The notes below the pieces were generated by a model that was not told where the DNA came from, searched no databases, and was given only the letters and a program-made list of their open reading frames with translations. Of a DNA stretch of 23,575 nucleotides, positions 7,223 through 14,733 are shown piece after piece. Position numbers and translations under genes: made by a program. Source of the stretch: Chitinophagaceae bacterium (GTDB lineage Bacteria > Bacteroidota > Bacteroidia > Chitinophagales > Chitinophagaceae); NCBI GenBank assembly GCA_025351145.1, contig JANXWM010000621.1:1-23575 (forward strand), given 5' to 3'. Each line of letters opens with the position of its first letter. Within the stretch, counting starts at the first letter, position 1.

Positions 7223-8602
7223 ATGAAACTGTGGCAAAAGAATAATGATAATAACTCTCCTTTAGGGGTTGGGGGCATCATAGAACAATTCACCGTTGGC
7301 AACGACCGTGCATTTGATTTGCTGCTTGCACCGTTCGATGTGCTCGGCAATATTGCCCATGCAAAAATGCTCGCCACAATTGGCTTACTTACAAACGAAG
7401 AAGCTGAAGTTTTAGTTACAGAATTAAAAGCCATTTATAAAACCACACAAAATAATAACTCCCCTTCAGGGGATGGGGGCTTGGCCTTCACGATTCACGA
7501 TAACGTAGAAGACGTTCATTCACAGGTAGAATTTTTACTCACAGAAAAGCTGGGCGATATTGGCAAAAAAATTCATTCAGCACGCAGCCGAAACGACCAG
7601 GTTTTAGTTGATGTAAAATTGTTTTTAAGAAGCGAGATAGAAAAAACAGTTGCCTCTATTCACTCTTTTTTTGATTTATTAATTGCAAAAAGTGAACAGT
7701 TTAAAGGGCATCTTTTGCCAGGTTATACTCATTTACAGCTCGCCATGCCATCATCATTTGGCTTATGGCTTGGCGCTTATGCAGAAAGCCTGGTTGATGA
7801 TACCATTACTTTAAAAGCTGCCTACGAAGTGGTAAATAAAAACCCTTTAGGTTCTGCGGCAGGTTATGGTTCTTCGTTCCCCATCAACAGAACATTGACA
7901 ACACAATTACTCGGCTTTGCAGATTTAAATTATAATGTTGTTTATGCTCAGATGGGACGCGGCAAAGCAGAACGTATTGTGGCAATGGCTTTGGCAAATG
8001 TTGCCGATACACTTGCCAAAATTTCTATGGATGCGTGTTTGTATCTTAACCAGAACTTTGGCTTCATCAGTTTTCCGGAAGAACTTACAACCGGCAGCAG
8101 CATTATGCCGCACAAAAAAAACCCGGATGTATTTGAACTCATCCGCTCTAAGTGTAACCAGATAAAATCTTTGCCTAATGAGATCTTGATGATGACAACC
8201 AATCTTCCTTCCGGTTATCACAGAGATCTGCAATTATTGAAAGAACATTTGTTTCCTGCATTTGAAACACTGCGCAGTTGCATAGATATGGCTGGTTTGA
8301 TGCTGAACAACATGCAGGTAAAAGAGCATATTCTTGAAGACGAAAAATATAAGTTTCTTTTTAGCGTCGAGGAAGTAAACAAACTTGTGCTAAAGGGCGT
8401 TCCATTCCGGGATGCCTATAAACAGGTTGGGCTTGCCATTGAAGATGGTGCATTTACTTATTCAACAACCGTTCAGCATACACATGAAGGCAGTATAGGA
8501 AATTTATGCAACGAACAAATTGCCGCAATGATGAAAAGTGTTGTGAGCGGTTTTGATTTTGACACATATCATAAAGCAATTGCTGATCTTCTGATGCAAT
8601 AA
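7223..8602 (+). CDS. argH: Argininosuccinate lyase
   Basis: Splits argininosuccinate into arginine and fumarate, the last step of the pathway. The 459-residue protein has SARSRNDQV at 119-127, PGYTHLQLAMPSSFG at 166-180 and the superfamily signature GSSIMPHKKNPD at 291-302, whose Ser is the catalytic residue. Two repeat-derived segments are present. Residues 11-18 (NSPLGVGG) split the N-terminus between MKLWQKNND and IEQFTVGNDR, which are close together in other Bacteroidota ArgH proteins. Residues 79-86 (NSPSGDGG) lie before the FTIHDNVEDVHSQVEF helix. Both are loop positions away from the active site. It is the last gene of the cluster, converging with the histidine kinase gene; a gap of 117 bases and an intergenic repeat separate it from argE. 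Confidence 0.96.
   Translation: MKLWQKNNDNNSPLGVGGIIEQFTVGNDRAFDLLLAPFDVLGNIAHAKMLATIGLLTNEEAEVLVTELKAIYKTTQNNNSPSGDGGLAFTIHDNVEDVHSQVEFLLTEKLGDIGKKIHSARSRNDQVLVDVKLFLRSEIEKTVASIHSFFDLLIAKSEQFKGHLLPGYTHLQLAMPSSFGLWLGAYAESLVDDTITLKAAYEVVNKNPLGSAAGYGSSFPINRTLTTQLLGFADLNYNVVYAQMGRGKAERIVAMALANVADTLAKISMDACLYLNQNFGFISFPEELTTGSSIMPHKKNPDVFELIRSKCNQIKSLPNEILMMTTNLPSGYHRDLQLLKEHLFPAFETLRSCIDMAGLMLNNMQVKEHILEDEKYKFLFSVEEVNKLVLKGVPFRDAYKQVGLAIEDGAFTYSTTVQHTHEGSIGNLCNEQIAAMMKSVVSGFDFDTYHKAIADLLMQ
7251..7276 (+). repeat. GC-rich palindromic element, copy 8 (argH N-terminus)
   Basis: ATAACTCTCCTTTAGGGGTT then GGGGGC. Encodes N-S-P-L-G-V-G-G in the usual '+' reading frame. Confidence 0.88.
7457..7480 (+). 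repeat. GC-rich palindromic element, copy 9 (inside argH)
   Basis: AACTCCCCTTCAGGGGATGG then GGGC. Perfect CCCCT-TC-AGGGG palindrome; encodes N-S-P-S-G-D-G-G. It is the second copy in argH, 204 bases from the first. Confidence 0.88.
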
Positions 8603-8648
8603 AACCTGCTTGAAAACAGTGGAGCCAAAGATCAAAAAAATTACTGCT

Positions 8649-8668
8649 GTACAAGAGTGCGACGCAAG
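8649..8668 (-). repeat. Intergenic repeat arm between convergent argH and histidine kinase
   Basis: GTACAAGAGTGCGACGCAAG, an exact copy of the core of the 31-base intergenic family in reverse orientation. It sits in the middle of the 118-base convergent gap; I see no facing arm here. Confidence 0.85.
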
Positions 8669-8720
8669 GAACGATGAATAAAGGACTATTGCCCGGTTCA
8701 AAAATATTTGTATTTGCGAT

Positions 8721-9809
8721 TTAAAACCTCACTAAAAAAGTGCTGCCTTTTTCAGGCTCACTTATTACAGAAATACTTCCACCCAAAGATTCTATTTGGT
8801 TTTTTGTAATGAACAGGCCAATACCTTTTGCATCGGGGTGGTGGTGAAAAACTTTGTACATACCAAAAAGCTTATCCCTGTTCTGCACCAGGTCGATACC
8901 CAGGCCATTATCAGTTATCTCAAGAAATTTCTTTCTGCCTTTTGTAAAAGTCTTTATACTTATTTCGGCAACACGCTGCGGGTGCCTGTATTTTAAAGCG
9001 TTTGATAAAAGATTTAAAACAATACTTTCCAGGTACGCAGGTACATATTTTATTTGTGGGCACTCTGTAAAATCAGCATTGATTTGTGCCTTCGATTGTT
9101 TAACTGAGGGAGTTAATACCAGCAGGGCCGACTCGAAAATTTCCTGGAACTTTAAATTCGTTTTCGAAAGATTGGTAGCTGTTTGAATCTTTACCACTTC
9201 ATCGAGGTGATCGATGGTTTGGTTTAGTGAAGCTGAGATATTTTTTAAGTAAGTAAGGTTTTCATGAAGGTCTTTGTTAATAACCATATCTGGTTCAATA
9301 AGCGATAATGCAGCCTGCATATTACCAGCGTGCGAACGCAGGTTATGCGATACAATATGGGCAAAATTATTAAGCCTTTTATTCTGCTCGCTAATAACAT
9401 CTATGGAGTGTTCCAGTTTTATCTGCAGTGTTTTATTTACATCGCGGTCAATAATAGAACCGGTCATTTTTACGGGCTTGCCCTGTTTGTTTAAAACAAG
9501 TTTACCGGTAGCCTCGAACCAGCGGTAGCTTTCATCTTTTTGCTTTAGTCTTATTTCTATTGGTGCGGTAATGCCGGTTATAATTGGCGTTTTATGCTCA
9601 TCAATTAGCAGGTGCCTGTCATCAGGGTGCACCAGTTCGTACAAAAAAGCGTTGTAAGATGGTTTTATTTCACCCGGTTCGTATCCAAGTAATTCATAGT
9701 ATTTATCGCTCCACCATTCTGCCCCGCTCTCAATATCCCAAACCCATACCCCTGCATTTATTGCATCAAGTATTATTTCGTACAGGTTTTCTTCAAGCGG
9801 CGATTTCAA
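8721..9809 (-). CDS. Soluble PAS-domain sensor histidine kinase
   Basis: Autophosphorylating signalling kinase, 362 residues, without signal peptide or membrane segment, so probably a cytoplasmic sensor. Residues about 10-125 form a PAS_3-type domain (VWVWDIESGAEWWSDKYYEL, then LVHPDD and the PAC-like RWFEATGKLV). The phospho-acceptor is His155 in the H-box IVSHNLRSHAGN, where the usual Pro of HxLRxP is His. The ATPase domain has the N-box LNLLSNALKYRH at 265-276, G1 DNGLGID at 300-306 and G2 KGIGLFI at 328-334. No response regulator is adjacent, so its partner is unknown. The frame has no ATG before residue 115 and closes with a TAA just upstream, so translation must begin at a non-ATG codon; TTG at 9809 is the best candidate. 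Confidence 0.88.
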   Translation of the reverse strand: MKSPLEENLYEIILDAINAGVWVWDIESGAEWWSDKYYELLGYEPGEIKPSYNAFLYELVHPDDRHLLIDEHKTPIITGITAPIEIRLKQKDESYRWFEATGKLVLNKQGKPVKMTGSIIDRDVNKTLQIKLEHSIDVISEQNKRLNNFAHIVSHNLRSHAGNMQAALSLIEPDMVINKDLHENLTYLKNISASLNQTIDHLDEVVKIQTATNLSKTNLKFQEIFESALLVLTPSVKQSKAQINADFTECPQIKYVPAYLESIVLNLLSNALKYRHPQRVAEISIKTFTKGRKKFLEITDNGLGIDLVQNRDKLFGMYKVFHHHPDAKGIGLFITKNQIESLGGSISVISEPEKGSTFLVRF

Positions 9810-9893
9810 AATTGTAAAAGTTTAATGCGCAAATTATTGAAACTTATCATAAGGCAGTTTTAAATTGTTTTAAGCCCGGCAATAGAATAGCTG

Positions 9894-9923
9894 TGAAGCT
9901 TTTCTTGCGTCGCACACTTGTAC
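9894..9923 (+). repeat. Intergenic TTGCGTCGCACACTTGTAC repeat
   Basis: TGAAGCTTTTCTTGCGTCGC then ACACTTGTAC, a near full-length single unit between the histidine kinase start and the terminator of the next gene. Confidence 0.85.
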
Positions 9924-9968
9924 TTTCTAATCTGCCTTCGGCTTTCAACAGCCGTGCGGGTACCAAAT

Positions 9969-10006
9969 AAAAAGCAGTAACGGTTGTACAACTGTTACTG
10001 CTTTTT
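9969..10006 (-). terminator. Rho-independent terminator of the DUF2541-like gene
   Basis: A perfect 13-bp inverted repeat (AAAAAGCAGTAAC at 9969-9981 with GTTACTGCTTTTT at 9994-10006) around a 12-base loop that itself holds TTGTACAA. On the minus strand it lies about 42 bases after the stop of the gene at 10048-10461 and runs into TTTTTATTTGG. Confidence 0.85.
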
Positions 10007-10047
10007 ATATTCTGAAAATAACGCTGTCAAAAAAGAGACACGAACAT

Positions 10048-10461
10048 TTACTTAAGTCCGTATAATTCTACATGCGCTTTATCGCCTTTCCAGTTAGGCA
10101 GGCTGTGATAAACAAATACCACTTTTTTTAAATTGCGGTCAAGGCCTTTTAAATCAATTACCCTTGAATCGCTGCCTTTTTTAAATTCAGAACGCAGCTG
10201 TATATCTTCTTTTGAACCATTTTCATAATACACTTCAAGATCTTCTACCCTAATTGGTGCATCGGTAACTCTTATACGGATAGCTTTAAACTTATCAGCG
10301 CCCAGCACAACCAGTGCATCTTTGTCAGCCTTAAACGAAACCGTGGTTTCGCCTATCTTATGCCATCCCGGTTTGTTATTGGTTACCACTTCTGCCTTTT
10401 GGGCTGTAACGGCAGTCATCATTACAATCGAAGCAAATAAAAACAACAATGTCTGTTTCAT
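10048..10461 (-). CDS. Small exported protein, DUF2541-like
   Basis: A 137-residue protein of unknown function. Residues 1-20 form a signal peptide (MKQTLLFLFASIVMMTAVTA, then QKAEV), so the mature protein of about 117 residues is periplasmic or outer-surface. The rest is a beta-rich domain of the pattern GWHKIGETTVSF, DALVVLGADKFKAIRIRV, PIRVEDLEVYYENG and a final VELYG, which resembles DUF2541/UPF0412 (enterobacterial YaaI-like) proteins in layout; this match is from memory and moderate. The frame continues upstream to a TTG at 10503, but that would put 14 charged residues before the signal peptide, so I chose the ATG at 10461. Single gene with a strong terminator at 9969-10006. Confidence 0.8.
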   Translation of the reverse strand: MKQTLLFLFASIVMMTAVTAQKAEVVTNNKPGWHKIGETTVSFKADKDALVVLGADKFKAIRIRVTDAPIRVEDLEVYYENGSKEDIQLRSEFKKGSDSRVIDLKGLDRNLKKVVFVYHSLPNWKGDKAHVELYGLK

Positions 10462-10593
10462 ATGTTTAATTTTTTTTTTGTAAATAAACAAAGATTGTTC
10501 CAATTTAAAAACTGTTTGAGTTCATTGCAGCATATTATTTATGCAAACTGATGCAGCCATGATGGTTCGGCTACGCTCACCATTGTTCTGAAC

Positions 10594-10615
10594 GTACAAG
10601 TGAGTGACACAACAG
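10594..10615 (-). repeat. Diverged intergenic repeat arm (GTACAAGTGAGTGACAC type)
   Basis: GTACAAGTGAGTGACACAAC, identical over its core to 4166-4187. It lies in the 384-base gap between the DUF2541-like gene and the AsmA gene, preceded by GGCTACGCTCAC, whose CTCAC can pair with the GTGAG of the arm. Confidence 0.65.
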
Positions 10616-10654
10616 GCGATACCATAAAAAACTATGGCTTGTTATATAAAATAT

Positions 10655-10810
10655 TTATTTCAAAACGGCTTCTAAGTAAAAAATAAATACCGGCAATGCA
10701 GTTAAAATTATAAAAAGGACGACACATTTTTTTGCAATCCATTTAACTGTTAAACCGTAATTTTTAATCAGCCACTGATGCAGCTTAAGGTAAGCTTTGG
10801 GTAAAAGCAT
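10655..10810 (-). CDS. Possible 51-residue single-pass membrane peptide
   Basis: A short frame starting MLLPKAYLKLHQWLIKNY, with a basic helix, then the hydrophobic stretch VVLFIILTALPVFIFYL (about residues 30-46) and a short tail ending VLK. The composition is protein-like: basic amphipathic helix followed by one membrane span, positive side inside. It fills most of the otherwise gene-free stretch before the AsmA gene and starts only 35 bases from that gene's start on the opposite strand, which leaves little room for two separate promoters. I recognise no family. It may be a real small membrane protein, a remnant, or chance. Confidence 0.4.
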   Translation of the reverse strand: MLLPKAYLKLHQWLIKNYGLTVKWIAKKCVVLFIILTALPVFIFYLEAVLK

Positions 10811-10845
10811 ACATTCGCATTAACAATAATACTTGCTGAAAATTT

Positions 10846-13800
10846 ATGAAGCTGACATTCAAAAAGCTGTTCACAAAAGTTTTAAAAATAACCGGAATAA
10901 CAGCTGGCAGTGTACTTCTGCTCCTGTTCCTGCTGCCCTACTTATTTCCAGGAACTATTGCGCAAAAAATAAAAGAACTGGCGAATAGCAGGATCAATGG
11001 TGAACTCAATTTTACTGATGCACGGTTATCTTTCTTCAAACATTTTCCTGCACTTACGCTTACATTGTATAATGTAGAGCTGAAGGGTTCGGCACCATTT
11101 CAGAAAGATACACTGCTGGCCGCACATGAGCTTGCATTTGGTATTGATTTGCGTTCGGTTTTTGAAAAACAAATAAGCATTAACCAGTTTTTTCTTACTA
11201 ATGCATACATTAATGTTGAAGTAGATGAGGCAGGGCAGGCAAATTATAATGTATATAAATCTGATACTGCAAAAACTTCTGCAGCTGATACGGCGAATGC
11301 CTCACTGAAAATTGAAAATATTGTAATTGAAAACAGCCATTTGATGTACAATGATCAATCACTTCCTATGTTTATTAATGCCAAAGGGTTTAATTATACG
11401 GGAAAAGGAGATTTAAGCAAAGCTATTTTTGATCTTTTTACCCATGCAGAAGTTGACTCTCTGGATTTTACCTACGATGGGCAGGAGTATGTTCATTCCA
11501 AAAAAATAAATGCAGACCTGGTTACAAAAATCAATACCAGTTCACTTGCACTGGAGTTTCAAAAAAACGATCTTAAAATCAATAAGCTTCCTGTACAATT
11601 TAATGGCAAATTTGAGTTTCTAACGAACGGCTATAATATGGATTTTAAGATCAACTCAAGGGAAACGCGACTGTATGATCTCTTTACTGCATTGCCGCCG
11701 CAGTATTTAAACTGGCTGCAAAAAACAGAGGTAAAAGGTACAGCAAATGTTGTTGCGTCGCTGGCAGGTAAATACATTGCGGAGACAAACACAATGCCCG
11801 ATTTAAAGTTTGACATGAAAATACGTGATGGCTACCTTTCTTACGAAAAAGCACCACTGCCTGTAAGCAATATCTTCCTAAATTTTGAATCGAGCTTGCC
11901 GGGTTTAAATACAGACAGTTTATCGGTAAACATAGATTCAGTATTCTTTAATATTGATAAAGATTATTTCAGTTCGGTAGTGCATTTAAAGGGAATGAAT
12001 GAACCTTATATTAATGCAAAAATCAATTCTGAAATAGATTTAGAGAAATGGGACAGGGCTTTTGGCCTTGAACCTTTCGATGTAAAAGGTAAATACAAGC
12101 TCCACGTTACTGCAGACGGAAAATATGCAACAACTGTTATTCAAAAAGGGATTAGAAAAAGGGATACAGTAATAACAAGCATTCCTGCATTTAATGTTCA
12201 GTCATCACTAAGCAATGGGTACTTTAAGTATGCCTCGTTGCCCCAACCTGTGAGTAATGTCAGTTTTAATTTAAACGCTTCATGCCCCGATAGCATTTTC
12301 CAGCATTCAAACCTTGCACTGGAAAACCTTAATGCAAAAGCTTTAAATAATTATATAAAAGGCTTCTTTAAAGTTAGCGGAGCAAAAGATCTCCCCATAG
12401 AAGCCAACCTAAAAACGGTTTTCAATCTTGCAGATATTAAGCAGTTTTATCCGCTCGACAGCATGGATATTGCAGGCAACCTAAATATCGATATTCAAGT
12501 AAAAGGAAAATACAATCCAGATAAAAAACTGTTCCCGGTAACAACTGCAAATATTAAGCTTGAGAATGGGTTGGTTAAAACAAAATATTATCCTGATGCA
12601 GTCAAAAAAATACAGGTACTTACAAACATAGTCAGCAAAGATGGCACACTAAAAGACCTGAAAGTAAACCTGCAGCCCGTTTCTTTTGAATTTGAAGGGG
12701 AGCCTTTTTCGATTAAAGCAGACCTCCGGAATTTCGAAAACCTGCACTACGATATTGATGCCAAAGGAACACTTGATATTGGAAAAATATACAAAGTCTT
12801 TTCACAACAAGGTTATGGGGCAAGCGGTTTTATTGATGCCAATTTATCGTTGCACGGTTCGCAGAGCGATGCCATAGCAGGGCGTTACAGCCAGTTGAAT
12901 AATGCCGGCACATTAAAAGTAAAAGACCTAAAGCTTACCTCCGACCTTTTTCCAAAATCATTCCTTGTAAACACAGGCTTGTTCAGGTTCAGCCAGGATA
13001 AAATGTGGTTCGATGAGTTTAAAGCAACTTATGGAAACTCTGATTTTGCACTCAATGGTTACCTCAGCAATGTTATCAATTACGCATTGAAAGATAACGA
13101 ACCATTAAATGGGAATTTCGATTTAAAAAGCAATACAATTATTGCCGACGAATTTATGGCTTATGCAGATTCATCCACAGTTGCTGATTCCGGCACTGCT
13201 GAAACCGGCGTAGTAATGGTTCCTCAAAATCTTGACCTGGCCTTCACAGCCTCGGCTAAAAAAGTTGCTTACAACGGCTTACAACTTAAAGATTTTAAAG
13301 GGCAGATGAATCTCACTAAAGGAAAAATAATTTTAAAACAAACCGGCTTCAGTATTATTAATGCCCCGGTAGTTATGGATGCAACATACAGCAGTATTTC
13401 GCCAATCAGAGCAACATTCGAGTATCACATAAATGCAAAAGATTTTGATATAAAAAAGGCATACAACGAAATCAAGATATTTCACGATCTCGCCAGTTCT
13501 GCAGCAAACGCCGAAGGTATTGTTTCTCTCGATTACCAGCTTAGCGGAAACCTCGATGCCAGCATGCACCCTATATATCCTTCTTTAAAAGGCGGCGGCG
13601 TATTGGCTGTTAAAAATGTAAAGATGAAAGGCTTTAAATTGTTTAGTGCAGTAAGCAAAGCAACTAATAAAGACAGCATCAATAATCCGGATCTCGAGGG
13701 CGTAAATATCAAGTCAACAATTGCCAATAATATTATTACTATTGAGCGCACCAAAATGCGTGTGGCCGGTTTCAGGCCAAAATTTGAGGGGCAGGTAAGT

Positions 13801-13959
13801 TTCGATGGAAAGCTCAACCTAAAGTTTCGCCTTGGCCTTCCGCCGCTTGGTATTATCGGTATCCCCATGACCATTACCGGCACGCAGGATAAGCCCATTG
13901 TGCAAATGCGTAAGGGCAACGAAACCGATGAGCTGCAACAAACAGAAGAAGACCAATGA
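10846..13959 (+). CDS. AsmA-family inner-membrane/periplasmic protein
   Basis: A 1037-residue AsmA-like protein of the AsmA/TamB/YhdP group, which in other Gram-negatives helps move phospholipids between membranes or assists outer-membrane assembly. Residues about 16-37 form one N-terminal membrane anchor (ITGITAGSVLLLLFLLPYLF); the rest is periplasmic and made of repeated beta strands of the AsmA repeat type (for example KIENIVIENSHLMYND and FKINSRETRLYDLFTALP). The C-terminal part (about 860-1020) has the AsmA_2-like ending with GVLAVKNVKMKGFKLF and the final GTQDKPIVQMRKGNE. No enzyme motifs. It stands alone on its strand between minus-strand genes. Its promoter must lie within the 384-base gap that also holds the small frame at 10655-10810. 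The exact lipid role is inference from the family. Confidence 0.85.
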   Translation: MKLTFKKLFTKVLKITGITAGSVLLLLFLLPYLFPGTIAQKIKELANSRINGELNFTDARLSFFKHFPALTLTLYNVELKGSAPFQKDTLLAAHELAFGIDLRSVFEKQISINQFFLTNAYINVEVDEAGQANYNVYKSDTAKTSAADTANASLKIENIVIENSHLMYNDQSLPMFINAKGFNYTGKGDLSKAIFDLFTHAEVDSLDFTYDGQEYVHSKKINADLVTKINTSSLALEFQKNDLKINKLPVQFNGKFEFLTNGYNMDFKINSRETRLYDLFTALPPQYLNWLQKTEVKGTANVVASLAGKYIAETNTMPDLKFDMKIRDGYLSYEKAPLPVSNIFLNFESSLPGLNTDSLSVNIDSVFFNIDKDYFSSVVHLKGMNEPYINAKINSEIDLEKWDRAFGLEPFDVKGKYKLHVTADGKYATTVIQKGIRKRDTVITSIPAFNVQSSLSNGYFKYASLPQPVSNVSFNLNASCPDSIFQHSNLALENLNAKALNNYIKGFFKVSGAKDLPIEANLKTVFNLADIKQFYPLDSMDIAGNLNIDIQVKGKYNPDKKLFPVTTANIKLENGLVKTKYYPDAVKKIQVLTNIVSKDGTLKDLKVNLQPVSFEFEGEPFSIKADLRNFENLHYDIDAKGTLDIGKIYKVFSQQGYGASGFIDANLSLHGSQSDAIAGRYSQLNNAGTLKVKDLKLTSDLFPKSFLVNTGLFRFSQDKMWFDEFKATYGNSDFALNGYLSNVINYALKDNEPLNGNFDLKSNTIIADEFMAYADSSTVADSGTAETGVVMVPQNLDLAFTASAKKVAYNGLQLKDFKGQMNLTKGKIILKQTGFSIINAPVVMDATYSSISPIRATFEYHINAKDFDIKKAYNEIKIFHDLASSAANAEGIVSLDYQLSGNLDASMHPIYPSLKGGGVLAVKNVKMKGFKLFSAVSKATNKDSINNPDLEGVNIKSTIANNIITIERTKMRVAGFRPKFEGQVSFDGKLNLKFRLGLPPLGIIGIPMTITGTQDKPIVQMRKGNETDELQQTEEDQ

Positions 13960-14019
13960 TTACATTTTTTTAAAAGAAATAATGATGAACCCGGCTACGG
14001 AACAGGCATGAAACTGCTG

Positions 14020-14157
14020 TTGCGTCGCACTCTTGTACTGTTGAAACAATATTCAGCTAGGAGCCGCACTTCGTAAGCTTTATGCAAAAAACACGATAGC
14101 TTATAGCAAGCAGCCCAAAGCTCACAACTATTCTTAAGTACAAGAGTGCGACGCAAG
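14020..14157. repeat. Inverted pair of the 31-base intergenic repeat
   Basis: Left core TTGCGTCGCACTCTTGTAC (14020-14038) faces right core GTACAAGAGTGCGACGCAAG (14138-14157), 99 bases apart. The interior carries shorter self-complementary words around AAGCTT and GCTTATAGCAAGC. Together with the terminator at 14216 it accounts for the 309-base gene-free gap after the AsmA gene. Confidence 0.9.
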
Positions 14158-14215
14158 CGAAGCTCAATAATGTTATGCTGCCGGGTAACAAATGGTTCTC
14201 CATTATTCAATAAAA

Positions 14216-14239
14216 AACTCCGGCTTTTGAGCCAGAGTT
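14216..14239 (-). terminator. Rho-independent terminator of the 82-residue gene
   Basis: Arms AACTCCGGCT (14216-14225) and AGCCAGAGTT (14230-14239) pair with one mismatch around TTTG. On the minus strand the stem is followed by TTTTTTATTG. It lies 30 bases after the stop codon at 14269. Confidence 0.75.
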
Positions 14240-14268
14240 AAATTCGTTTTACTGCACTTAGAAAAATG

Positions 14269-14517
14269 CTAATTCAAATTGCTGATAAATACAAATGCAT
14301 TTAACTTTAAACCTCTTACAATTTGTTTAATCACGTGCGGTTTGCGGATAATCTTGTACCGGTTAACGTCAATTACTTCGTTGGCGACACAAAATGAATC
14401 CAGGCTTTCAACATGAAAAAGCAAATCAACAAGAAGTTCAACTTCGTGCTCAAGTTCCGATGCGTTCATCGTTTCTCTTTTTGTAAGAACCAGCAAGTCT
14501 CTGTTTTGGGAGGTCAT
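14269..14517 (-). CDS. Small protein of unknown function, 82 residues
   Basis: I do not recognise the family. The protein is soluble, with an acidic helical stretch (ASELEHEVELLVDLLFHVES, about residues 19-38) and a basic second half (NRYKIIRKPHVIKQIVRGLK). No signal peptide or cysteine cluster. What supports a real gene is its surroundings: a terminator-like hairpin with a U-run 30 bases after its stop, in the matching orientation, and a divergent promoter-sized gap of 216 bases to the glycosyltransferase. The ATG at 14517 is used; a second ATG at codon 17 (MNASELEHE) is an equally plausible start and would leave 66 residues. Confidence 0.55.
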   Translation of the reverse strand: MTSQNRDLLVLTKRETMNASELEHEVELLVDLLFHVESLDSFCVANEVIDVNRYKIIRKPHVIKQIVRGLKLNAFVFISNLN

Positions 14518-14733
14518 GGCAAGTCTGGATTACAATCGTTATTTAATAAAATTTGGTTTACTATAATTAAAGCTTTGGACATCTGCATTTGCCAACATTT
14601 ACATCGCTGCTATGTTTACTTACACCACAGGATGTAAAAATCATTAAACTTAGTAACAAAAAAATGATGGTTTGGTTTATCTTCCGCATTATTAAAGTTA
14701 TTAAAAATAAGTGTTTTTTATACAATAACAATT

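Noticed and set aside
10462..10503. Fourteen-codon N-terminal extension of the DUF2541-like protein from a TTG.
   Set aside because: It would put charged residues before a clear signal peptide; the ATG at 10461 is better.
13565..13605. YPSLKGGGVL in the AsmA protein, which looks like a translated GC-rich element.
   Set aside because: The DNA (TCTTTAAAAGGCGGCGGC) lacks the CCCC/GGGG palindrome, and this segment resembles a native conserved motif of AsmA proteins in Bacteroidota.
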